From an uncultured Eubacteriales bacterium (GTDB lineage: Bacteria > Bacillota > Clostridia > Oscillospirales > Oscillospiraceae): DNA of 31,722 nucleotides. This document shows positions 21,657 to 28,767 of the stretch, one piece after another. Both the position numbers and the translations under genes were made by a program. The notes beneath the pieces were generated by a model. That model had not been told where the DNA came from and ran no database searches. It saw nothing but the letters and a program-made list of their open reading frames with translations. Location of the stretch: NCBI GenBank assembly GCA_900554705.1, contig USIH01000008.1:1-31722 (forward strand), read 5' to 3'. Each line of letters begins with the position of its first letter. The first letter of the stretch is position 1.

Positions 21657-23309
21657 TTAGTTGTCGGTGATAATGCGGCAGGCACCCCAGAAGTGGGTGT
21701 TGTAGTAGCCGCTCCAGAGCGTGTCGATCACAACGCCGCGCGTCGGGTTCGAGGCGTGGATGAAGTAGCCGTCGCCGAGGTACAGACCGACGTGCGTGAT
21801 GCTGCGGAAGGAACTGTTAAAGTAGTTGGTGTTGCTGTAGCTGGTGAAGAAGACCAGATCACCGGGCTTCAGGTCGTCCATGCCGACATTCACGCCGTCC
21901 TTATACTGCTCCTGCGCGCCACGCGAGAAGGAGTAGCCAAAGTGCTTGTAGACATAGAGGACGAAACCGGAGCAGTCAAAGCTGTTAGGGCCGTTGCCGC
22001 CGTAGACGTACGGATAGCCCTCAAAGCTGCGGGCAAAGGCCAGCATATCGTTGATCAGCGCGGTATGCTCGTCCACGTCGGGTTCGCCGTCGGGGTGCTT
22101 CTCGATCCAGCCGGTGGTGAATTTGAAGCAGCGCAGGAAGATGGCGACTGCCTGTTCGGTGCTGGTGGCATCCTGCGGGTTGATGCGCGAGCCGTCGCCG
22201 CGCACCGCGCCGATGTAGAGCATCAGACGGGTAGGCGCCTGCGCCCATTCGGAAACGCTCTTGCCATCGCGGAAGGAGCCGAGCGATGCGGCACGGCTGT
22301 CGTCGCGCGGATAGCCGACTACCTTCATGAAGTTGGCCATGATCTTGAAGAACTGTTCACGCGTCAGCGTGTCGTCGGGGCCGAATTTTCCGTTGCCGTA
22401 GCCGCCGACAATGCCAAGCTCGTAGGCGGCGTTGACATCGGGATCGGAGGCGTCGGTGAAGTGGTTTTCGCCGGAGGGCGTGTACGCCTCGCCCTTGATC
22501 TTCTCGTAGGCAAGCACTGCGATGGCGCACATCTGCGCGCGGGTGATGTTCTTGCTCATGTCCTTGGAAAGGCTCTCCGGAATGAGCTTTTTGTTGTCCA
22601 TTTCCTTCACTTCCAGCACCGCCCACGGGCTGATGTTGTAGAAGCCGGATTTCAGGATCGCAATTTTCTTAGTCTCTTCGCTCTGCGCGTTGATCCAGTC
22701 GCACATATAGCGATAAGCGCGGAAGAACATGACGATCGCTTCCTCGCGCGTCGTGTTGCTCAGCGGCTTGAGGTAGCTGCCGGCGCCCTGCACCACGCCG
22801 ATGGCGACCATCGCCTTGGTCGGCTCGACGGCGTAAGCACTGATGGAGGAGGCGTCGGCGAAGTTGCTCAGAGAGGGAAGCGTCAGACTGTCGTCGTGCC
22901 ACATTGCGGTCTGCATCATGTTGTGCGTGATCTTGAAGAAGTCCTGCCGCGTCAGCGGGTCGTTCGGGCCGAACTTGCCGTCGCCGTAGCCGCCGACGAT
23001 GCCCTGCTCGAAGGCGTAGTTGATGGCGGGATCCTTCGTGTCTTCAAAGTTGTTCGTTGCGTTCGGACCGACGCCGGGCGTGCCGATGAGCTGGTTGTAG
23101 ACCAGAACCGCCATCTGGCACATTTCCTGACGGCTGATGGTCTTGGTCATGTCGGCGCTGCGCAGGCTCTCCGGCAGAAGACCCGCGCTCTCCATGGAGC
23201 TGACGGCCTCTTGCGCCCACGGGCTGACGTTGGTGTAGGCGCCCGCCACGGGAATGCAGGCGGCGAGCAGACACAGACACAGGAACAGACAGACAAGTTT
23301 CTTTTTCAT
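21657..23309 (-). CDS. SLH-repeat and NlpC/P60 cell-wall hydrolase
   Basis: A 550-residue exported protein. A hydrophobic leader (1-24) carries LLAAC (lipobox-like, C18) and also VAGA as a possible signal-peptidase I site. Two similar blocks of about 180 residues follow (about 26-205 and 225-402), each with three SLH-like motifs; the clearest pair is GIVGGYGDGKFGPNDPLTR (103-121) and GIVGGYGNGKFGPDDTLTR (299-317). SLH domains bind pyruvylated wall polymers. The C-terminal NlpC/P60 domain (420-550) has C446 in SFDCSGFV, H506 in SITHVGLY and H518 in YFIHAS, a complete triad for cleaving peptide stems of peptidoglycan. Its ATG overlaps the exoA stop by 4 nt; GGAGG lies 10 nt upstream. It ends at hairpin copy B. 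Confidence 0.93.
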   Translation of the reverse strand: MKKKLVCLFLCLCLLAACIPVAGAYTNVSPWAQEAVSSMESAGLLPESLRSADMTKTISRQEMCQMAVLVYNQLIGTPGVGPNATNNFEDTKDPAINYAFEQGIVGGYGDGKFGPNDPLTRQDFFKITHNMMQTAMWHDDSLTLPSLSNFADASSISAYAVEPTKAMVAIGVVQGAGSYLKPLSNTTREEAIVMFFRAYRYMCDWINAQSEETKKIAILKSGFYNISPWAVLEVKEMDNKKLIPESLSKDMSKNITRAQMCAIAVLAYEKIKGEAYTPSGENHFTDASDPDVNAAYELGIVGGYGNGKFGPDDTLTREQFFKIMANFMKVVGYPRDDSRAASLGSFRDGKSVSEWAQAPTRLMLYIGAVRGDGSRINPQDATSTEQAVAIFLRCFKFTTGWIEKHPDGEPDVDEHTALINDMLAFARSFEGYPYVYGGNGPNSFDCSGFVLYVYKHFGYSFSRGAQEQYKDGVNVGMDDLKPGDLVFFTSYSNTNYFNSSFRSITHVGLYLGDGYFIHASNPTRGVVIDTLWSGYYNTHFWGACRIITDN

Positions 23310-24073
23310 AGATTCATAACCTCCAGATCCAGCTCCAGACCGACGGGACAGTGGTCGGAGCCATAGACATCCTGATAAATGGGAGTGGCGCGCACGCGGT
23401 CGCGCAGCCGGTCGGATACGAGAAAATAGTCGATGCGCCAGCCGATGTTCTTCTCACGCGCCCGAAAACGGTAGCTCCACCAAGAGTAGGCGACGGTCTC
23501 GGGATTGCGGTAGCGGAAGGTATCGGTAAAGCCGGAAGCAAGCAGCTGCGTGAATTTCCCGCGCTCTTCATCGGAAAAACCCGCGTTGCCGCGATTTGCC
23601 TTCGGGTTTTTCAGGTCGATCTCCTCATGTGCGACGTTCAGATCGCCGCACAGGATGATGGGCTTCTCGCGGTCGAGCGACAGGAGATAGTCGCGCAGCG
23701 CGTCCTCCCATTGCATCCGGTGCGAAAGCCGTTTCAGGCCGTCCTGCGCGTTCGGGGTGTAGCAGGTGAGAATGTGGCAGGCGGGGTAGGTCAGCGTGAT
23801 CAGGCGGCCTTCATGATCCAGCGCCTCGCAGCCGACGCCGTAGCGCACGCTGAGCGGCTGCTGCTTTGCAAAGATCGCCGTGCCGGAATAGCCCTTCTTC
23901 TCGGCGGAGTACAAGAACTTGTGATACCCCTCCGGACAGAAGGCGATCTGCTCCGGCTGCGCCTTCGTCTCCTGCAAGCAGAAAAAGTCGGCGTCCATTG
24001 CGGAAAAGACGTCGGAAAACCCCTTTTCCTGACAGGCGCGTATGCCGTTAACGTTCCACGAGACCAGTTTCAT
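23306..24073 (-). CDS. exoA: Exodeoxyribonuclease III / AP endonuclease (ExoA type)
   Basis: A 255-residue enzyme with the whole exonuclease III motif set: SWNVNG (5-10), LQETK (33-37, metal ligand E35), YTPNA (105-109), GDLNVAHEEIDL (143-154), WWSYRFRAREKNIGWRIDYF (198-217) and GSDHCPV (238-244, catalytic His 241). It cleaves DNA at abasic sites in base-excision repair. Length equals Bacillus ExoA. GGGAGC precedes the ATG, and a good promoter lies 26 nt upstream. It overlaps the wall hydrolase gene downstream, an odd operon partner. Its natural partner in repair, a uracil-DNA glycosylase, is the next unit upstream. Confidence 0.96.
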   Translation of the reverse strand: MKLVSWNVNGIRACQEKGFSDVFSAMDADFFCLQETKAQPEQIAFCPEGYHKFLYSAEKKGYSGTAIFAKQQPLSVRYGVGCEALDHEGRLITLTYPACHILTCYTPNAQDGLKRLSHRMQWEDALRDYLLSLDREKPIILCGDLNVAHEEIDLKNPKANRGNAGFSDEERGKFTQLLASGFTDTFRYRNPETVAYSWWSYRFRAREKNIGWRIDYFLVSDRLRDRVRATPIYQDVYGSDHCPVGLELDLEVMNL

Positions 24074-24098
24074 GTGCTTGCTCCCTTCGTACGATCAC

Positions 24099-24127
24099 AT
24101 TGTAACAAATAATTACAAAAATTACAA
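24099..24127 (-). promoter_or_regulatory. Promoter of exoA and the SLH-NlpC/P60 gene
   Basis: Minus strand TTGTAA (24122-24127), 17-bp AT-rich spacer, TACAAT (24099-24104). Confidence 0.65.
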
Positions 24128-24130
24128 GCC

Positions 24131-24162
24131 CCTGACGAAAAAAGAATAAATTTGTCGTCAGG
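24131..24162 (-). terminator. Possible weak terminator after udg
   Basis: Inverted repeat CCTGACGA/TCGTCAGG (24155-24162 and 24131-24138 on the minus strand) spans the udg stop codon. The T run lies in the loop instead of after the stem, so it is not a standard terminator. Confidence 0.3.
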
Positions 24163-24733
24163 TCGCGGGCGCGAGGCGGCAGTTCAGCTCCCGATATTTT
24201 TCCCGCAGCGCCAGCAGATCGGCAAAGGTGTCCGGCCGCTTCGAAACGTCGCGCAGCAGCGCGGACGGGTGATACAGCGCGGTGTAGAGCACGCCGTTTT
24301 TCTCCGTCCAGTGCCCATGGTCGCGCGTGATGCGGTATTCCGGATGGATCAGGCGCATGGCCGCGATGCGGCCGAGACAGACGACGATCTTCGGCTGAAG
24401 CAGGGCAAGCTGCCGCTCCAGATAGCCGATGCAGGCGTCCTGTTCGGTCTGCATCGGGTCACGGTTCATCGGCGGACGGCACTTGACGATGTTGGTGATG
24501 TAGCAGTTCTTTCGGCTCAGGTCGATGATGGAGAGCATCCGATCCAAAAGCTGACCGGCAGGGCCGACAAACGGCTCTCCTTGCAGATCCTCCTGCTGCC
24601 CGGGGCCTTCGCCGACAAAGACGATGTCCGAGGAGACGGGGCCGACGCCGAAGACCACGCTGTTGCGCGTGCGGCAGAGCGGGCAGGCGGTGCAGGCAAG
24701 GCACTGCTGCCGCAGCGGTTCCATTTCGCTCAT
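24158..24733 (-). CDS. Family 4 uracil-DNA glycosylase (iron-sulfur)
   Basis: A 191-residue protein with the family 4 UDG signature. The cluster ligands are expected at C14 and C17 (within CLACTACPLC), C85 (NIVKCRPPMNRDP) and C101. The active-site motif is GEGPGQQED (41-49) and the uracil/DNA motif is HPSALL (155-160). It removes uracil from DNA in base-excision repair; this family is common in thermophiles and Clostridia. The ATG overlaps the dacF stop as ATGA. A second in-frame ATG (residue 4) is possible but lacks better spacing. Followed by the exoA promoter. Confidence 0.94.
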   Translation of the reverse strand: MSEMEPLRQQCLACTACPLCRTRNSVVFGVGPVSSDIVFVGEGPGQQEDLQGEPFVGPAGQLLDRMLSIIDLSRKNCYITNIVKCRPPMNRDPMQTEQDACIGYLERQLALLQPKIVVCLGRIAAMRLIHPEYRITRDHGHWTEKNGVLYTALYHPSALLRDVSKRPDTFADLLALREKYRELNCRLAPAT

Positions 24734-26202
24734 CTGCGCGCCCTCCTTCTGCCGTGACGGCGCTTTGCTTTCCGGATGTTATGCCAGCGCACGATCAGCA
24801 GCGCGCAGACGAGAAAAAACAATAAGGTTACTGGTACCGAAAGGTACCAGTAACGCAGAAGCTTTGCGACCATCCGGGCAAAGAAATTATCGGACTTTTC
24901 CGCAACGGAAATCGGACTGGAGCGCGACACGGCGGTCAGCGTGACAAGGTCGCAGGTGGCAAGCGTGTGACCGTCGTAGACGGCCGACACGGTGCCGACG
25001 CGCTGCCCCTGTGTCAGCGGCGCTTCGAGCTGCTCTGTGTCATAGTGCAGCTCCATGCGAATGTCGGAGCGCTTGCAGGAGTCGGGCAGGAGCACGCTGA
25101 CCTTCTGCGCCGCGTGCACGACGACGTCGCCGCGACCGGCGGCGTAGAACACCGACGGCTGATCCTGCATCTTGGTGTCCGTCAGCACCTGCACGAAGGA
25201 GAAGTGGTCAAAGCCGTATTCAAAGAGCTTCTTTGACACAGGGAAACGCATATCATAGTCCGCGCCGTTGCTGTCCTTCCGCATTTCGCAGCCGCATACG
25301 ATGCTCATGAAGTACAGACCCTTGTCCTTTGCCGTGGAGATCAGGCAGCAGCCGGCGGGTGTAGTGAAGCCGGTTTTGATGCCGGAGGCCTTGCTGTAAT
25401 AGTACTGCGACTGAATGTGGGTACTGACCAGATAGTTGGTGGTGTAGATCTTGCGCTCGTCGGAGAGATTGGTGGCGGGCACGGTGTGCATCGTCGTTGT
25501 GGCAAATTCCTGAAATTCCTCGTACTGCCAAGCCCAGCGGCTCAGCGTGGAGAGGTCGCGCACCGTCGTGTAGTGCTCCGAGTCGTGCATACCGTGGGTG
25601 TTGACATAGTGCGTCGAGGTCATGCCGAGCGCCTTTGCCTGATCGTTCATCATCTGAACGTAGGTGTCAATGTCCCCCGCGATGTACTCCGCGACGACGT
25701 CGCAGGCATCGTTCGCAGACTCGACCATGATGCAGTAAAGCAGCTCGCGCAGCGTAAGCTGCTCGCCGATCTTCAGACCGGCGCTGCTGCCGTTGGGGTC
25801 GAAGTCTGCAAGCGACGACTCCGTGACCGTGACCAGATCGTTCATATGTCCGTTTTTGATGGCCACCATGCAGGTCATGATCTTTGTCAGGCTGGCGGGG
25901 TAGATGCGCTTGTCGATGTTATATCCGTAGGCGAGCGTGTCCGAATTCAGTTCGATCAGCGCCGCCGCCGTCGCTTCGACCTCGTAGTCAACGGGCAGGC
26001 CGTATTCCTTCAGCGGCGCGGGGGCGTCCGGCTCCGTCGCGGTGCTCTGCGGCGCTTCGGTCTGCACCGGCTCTGTCTGCGCAGGCTCGCTTGCCGCGGC
26101 GGATTCGTTCGCCGTTTCGGCGGGCGCAGCGAAACCGGAGAGGCTCAGCCCAAAGAGCAGCGCAAGGGTGAGAAGCAAGGCGGTCAGTCTCGTTTTTTTC
26201 AT
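24730..26202 (-). CDS. dacF: D-alanyl-D-alanine carboxypeptidase (DacF/PBP5 type) with C-terminal TM anchor
   Basis: A 490-residue exported penicillin-binding protein. A signal peptide (1-25) precedes a Glu/Pro/Thr/Ala-rich linker (about 28-65) and a serine peptidase S11 domain with S104-x-x-K107 (ASLTK), S162-A-N164 and K276-T-G278. A C-terminal beta domain follows, then a TM helix (about 444-468, within YLSVPVTLLFFLVCALLIV) and an Arg/Lys-rich tail. It removes the terminal D-Ala of peptidoglycan pentapeptides. Bacillus DacF is shorter and has an amphipathic C-terminal anchor; a true TM helix with a cytoplasmic basic tail differs. GGAGG lies 5 nt before the ATG at 26202; a TTG at 26214 is part of that site. 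It precedes udg with an ATGA overlap. The dacF symbol is by family similarity and the nearby spoIIA operon. Confidence 0.93.
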   Translation of the reverse strand: MKKTRLTALLLTLALLFGLSLSGFAAPAETANESAAASEPAQTEPVQTEAPQSTATEPDAPAPLKEYGLPVDYEVEATAAALIELNSDTLAYGYNIDKRIYPASLTKIMTCMVAIKNGHMNDLVTVTESSLADFDPNGSSAGLKIGEQLTLRELLYCIMVESANDACDVVAEYIAGDIDTYVQMMNDQAKALGMTSTHYVNTHGMHDSEHYTTVRDLSTLSRWAWQYEEFQEFATTTMHTVPATNLSDERKIYTTNYLVSTHIQSQYYYSKASGIKTGFTTPAGCCLISTAKDKGLYFMSIVCGCEMRKDSNGADYDMRFPVSKKLFEYGFDHFSFVQVLTDTKMQDQPSVFYAAGRGDVVVHAAQKVSVLLPDSCKRSDIRMELHYDTEQLEAPLTQGQRVGTVSAVYDGHTLATCDLVTLTAVSRSSPISVAEKSDNFFARMVAKLLRYWYLSVPVTLLFFLVCALLIVRWHNIRKAKRRHGRRRARR

Positions 26203-26218
26203 AAAATCCTCCAAATCC

Positions 26219-26248
26219 TTGCCGATCAGGCAGCGTGTGTGATATAAT
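26219..26248 (+). promoter_or_regulatory. Promoter of the comEA-TCS-GerMN operon
   Basis: Plus strand TTGCCG (26219-26224), 18-bp spacer, TATAAT (26243-26248) preceded by TGA, forming an extended -10 (TGATATAAT). The divergent dacF transcript would run through it. Confidence 0.55.
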
Positions 26249-26261
26249 ACCGGTATCTCTT

Positions 26262-26290
26262 ATATTATAACAAATTTCCGGCGATGTCAA
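26262..26290 (-). promoter_or_regulatory. Promoter of dacF-udg
   Basis: Minus strand consensus TTGACA (26285-26290), 17-bp spacer, TAATAT (26262-26267); an alternative TATAAT register has a 15-bp spacer. It lies inside the comEA leader, so the two divergent transcripts overlap by several tens of nt. Confidence 0.6.
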
Positions 26291-26317
26291 TCTTATGTCA
26301 ACGAAAGGAACGCGATT

Positions 26318-26710
26318 ATGAAACGACGGGCGGCTGCGATCATCGCGGCGGGCATTTTTGCGGTGCTGCTGGCCTTCTGCGTGGGCTGGTCTTTGTCGCA
26401 GCGCAGCGGCGCGACGACCGTGCGCCTTTCCGAATTGCAGGCGCGCAGCCATGCAGCGCCGCAGACAACGCAGAGCCAGATCGACCTGCCGGAGAAGATC
26501 AATCTCAATACCGCCTCCGCCGCGCAGCTTCAGGTGCTGCCCGGGATCGGCGCGACCTATGCCGAGCGGATCATCGCTTATCGCGAGGCAAACGGCGGCT
26601 TTTCCTCGATCGAGGAGCTGATGGAGGTCAAGGGGATCGGAGAAAAGCGCTTTGCGGCGCTGAAGGACTATGTGACAGTGGAGGAAGCAAATGAAAATTC
26701 TGGTGGTTGA
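26318..26710 (+). CDS. ComEA-like helix-hairpin-helix DNA-binding protein
   Basis: A 130-residue protein with an N-terminal TM/signal helix (6-26), a short linker and a helix-hairpin-helix domain (59-118). The domain begins INLNTASAAQLQVLPGIG (61-78) and ends VKGIGEKRFAALKDYV. This is the ComEA DNA-binding domain; ComEA binds double-stranded DNA outside the membrane during transformation. It lacks the SLBB domain of full Bacillus ComEA, and no comEB or comEC follows, so a role in competence is not shown. AAAGGAA precedes the ATG. Its last 20 nt overlap the response-regulator gene in another frame, tying it to the following two-component system. Confidence 0.87.
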   Translation: MKRRAAAIIAAGIFAVLLAFCVGWSLSQRSGATTVRLSELQARSHAAPQTTQSQIDLPEKINLNTASAAQLQVLPGIGATYAERIIAYREANGGFSSIEELMEVKGIGEKRFAALKDYVTVEEANENSGG

Positions 26711-27365
26711 CGATGAACAGCTCTTGGTCAAGGGCATGAAGTATAATCTGCAAAACGACGGCTATGAGGTCGTGACGGGCAGCAACGGGCGCGAGGCGAT
26801 CGAGCTTGCGCGCGACAGCGCGGTGCGTCTGATCGTGCTTGACGTGATGATGCCGGAGATCGACGGCTTAGAGGCCTGTCGGCGCATCCGTGAGTTCTCC
26901 GATGTGCCGATCATCATGCTCACGGCGCGCACGCAGGACATGGATAAGCTCCTTGGATTTGAGCACGGGGCGGACGACTATCTGACCAAGCCCTTTAATA
27001 TCCTCGAGCTGAAAGCGCGCATCCGCGCACTGCTGCGCCGCAGCGGCGCGCTGGAAAAGAACCGCAGCCGCCTGACGGTCGGCGCGCTGACGATGGACAC
27101 GCAGGAGCGCAACGTCTACAAAAACGACGTGCCGGTGGAGCTGACGGCGCGTGAATTTGATGTGCTGGAGCTGCTGATGCGCAACCCCAACCGCGTCTAT
27201 TCGCGCGAAAACCTGCTCGACCTGATCTGGGGCTACGAGTACAGCAGCGATATTCGCACGGTGGATGTGCACATCCGGCGGATCCGCGAAAAGATCGAGA
27301 GCGTGCCGGCCGAGCCGGAATACATCATGACAAAGTGGGGAGTTGGGTACTATTTCAAGGCATAG
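26691..27365 (+). CDS. OmpR/PhoB-family response regulator (MtrA/WalR-like position)
   Basis: A 224-residue regulator: receiver (1-115) with D7-D8, phospho-acceptor D51 in VLDVMMPEIDG, T79 and K100 (LTKPF). The winged helix (about 127-222) has LTAREFDVLELLM, NRVYSRENLLDLIWGYEY, DIRTVDVHIRRIREKI and KWGVGYYF. The sequence is close to the WalR/PhoP/MtrA group by eye. GGAGG lies 6 nt before the ATG, which is inside the end of comEA. The kinase gene starts 23 nt before its stop. Order (regulator, kinase, GerMN lipoprotein) equals actinobacterial mtrA-mtrB-lpqB. Confidence 0.93.
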   Translation: MKILVVDDEQLLVKGMKYNLQNDGYEVVTGSNGREAIELARDSAVRLIVLDVMMPEIDGLEACRRIREFSDVPIIMLTARTQDMDKLLGFEHGADDYLTKPFNILELKARIRALLRRSGALEKNRSRLTVGALTMDTQERNVYKNDVPVELTAREFDVLELLMRNPNRVYSRENLLDLIWGYEYSSDIRTVDVHIRRIREKIESVPAEPEYIMTKWGVGYYFKA

Positions 27366-28767
27366 CGTAAAGCTGCATTGGCGCAGCTCGCAGCTGCGCT
27401 ACGCCGTTGCCTACATCCTTGTGACGACGGCGGTGCTGGTATTTCTGAATATCTACGCATCGGTGAGTATGCGGCGGATGATCTTTTCCTCGCAGCGCGA
27501 CTCGATGAAGGAGAAGGCGACGCTGATGTCCGCCACGCTTTTACAGTCGGATGAGCTGACGGCGGCAAAGGCGGAGAGCGCCGTGCATTCGCTCGGTGAT
27601 CTGCGCACGACGCGCACCGTGGTCACGGACGCGGGCGGCACGGCGCTGTATGACTCGCTGGAGCAGGGGAGCGGGAAGCTGCTGCTGTTTCCGGAGATCG
27701 TGGAGGCGCTGGAGAATACCGACGTGTTCTTCTGCCGATATCGCAGCGGCGCGGTGGAAAGCCGCGTCGCCATGCCGCTTGTGCGCGCAGGGAAGATCTT
27801 GGGCGCGGTCTACCTGATGACCTACGACACAGATCAGGGCGGGCTGATCCACGCGCTGCAAACGAACTTCCTGCGCGTTTCCGTCGCGCTCGAGATCGCG
27901 GTGATCGTCTATTCGCTCTTCTTCTCCTCCGCCTTCTCCCGCCGGATGCGCCGCATTCTCTACTCCGTGCGCATGATGCGCGAGGGCGACTACGGCTACA
28001 AGATCGAGCTGCGCGGACATGACGAGATGGAGCAGCTTGGCAGGGCGTTTAACGACCTTGCGGAGCGGCTGGAGGAATCGGAAGCGCGCCGCCGCCGTTT
28101 CGTTTCCGACGCTTCGCACGAATTAAAGACGCCGCTGGCCTCCATCAAGCTCCTTTCAGACTCCATTTTGCAAAACGAGATGGACGCCGAGACGCAGCGG
28201 GAGTTCATCGGCGACATCGGCAGAGAGGCCGACCGGCTGGGGCGACTTTCGCAAAAGCTCCTGATGCTGACGCGACTGGACAGCAACGTGCCCGAAGAGC
28301 GCGACGTGCTGGAGCTTTCCTCCACCGTCGCCAAGGTCGCACGGATGCTGCGGCCGCTGGCGCGCCTGCGTCAGATCCGCGTGGAGACCGTGCTGGAAAA
28401 GGGCTGCTCGATCCTGATGGTCGAGGACGACCTGTACCAGATCGTCTTTAATCTGGCGGAAAACGCGATCAAGTATAACCACGAGGGCGGCTGGGTCTGC
28501 CTGCGGATGCACCGCAATGACGACGAGGTGACGCTGCGCGTGGAGGACAATGGCGCGGGCATACCGGAAGATGCGCGACAGCACGTCTTTGAGCGCTTTT
28601 ATCGCGTGGACAAGGCGCGCTCCCGCGCGGCCGGCGGTTCCGGCCTCGGCCTGTCGATCGTTCACGATATGGTCAAGCGAAATTTCGGAACGATCCGCGT
28701 AGACGCGCGTGAGGGCGGCGGCACGGTCTTCACGGTGACGTTCCCGCTTTTTGAGGTGAAGGAATGA
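27343..28767 (+). CDS. Sensor histidine kinase with extracytoplasmic domain and HAMP
   Basis: A kinase of up to 474 residues. TM1 is at about 20-42 and an extracellular PAS/dCache-like domain at about 45-172. TM2 (about 178-198) and HAMP (about 199-250) follow. HisKA has H259 in SDASHELKTPL. HATPase has the N-box NLAENAIKYN (370-379), G1 DNGAG (402-406) and G2 GSGLGLSI (432-439). The start is uncertain: TTG 27343 is in frame but its GGGGAG is adjacent to it, and no ATG or GTG lies before TM1; a CTG in the next 10 codons is also possible. It overlaps the regulator, and its stop overlaps the lipoprotein start as ATGA. It probably phosphorylates the preceding regulator. Confidence 0.92.
   Translation: MGTISRHSVKLHWRSSQLRYAVAYILVTTAVLVFLNIYASVSMRRMIFSSQRDSMKEKATLMSATLLQSDELTAAKAESAVHSLGDLRTTRTVVTDAGGTALYDSLEQGSGKLLLFPEIVEALENTDVFFCRYRSGAVESRVAMPLVRAGKILGAVYLMTYDTDQGGLIHALQTNFLRVSVALEIAVIVYSLFFSSAFSRRMRRILYSVRMMREGDYGYKIELRGHDEMEQLGRAFNDLAERLEESEARRRRFVSDASHELKTPLASIKLLSDSILQNEMDAETQREFIGDIGREADRLGRLSQKLLMLTRLDSNVPEERDVLELSSTVAKVARMLRPLARLRQIRVETVLEKGCSILMVEDDLYQIVFNLAENAIKYNHEGGWVCLRMHRNDDEVTLRVEDNGAGIPEDARQHVFERFYRVDKARSRAAGGSGLGLSIVHDMVKRNFGTIRVDAREGGGTVFTVTFPLFEVKE

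Noticed and set aside
21540..23366. Plus-strand frame of 608 codons opposite the SLH-NlpC/P60 gene
   Set aside because: Shadow of the hydrolase; its N-terminal part is only the translated repeat island.
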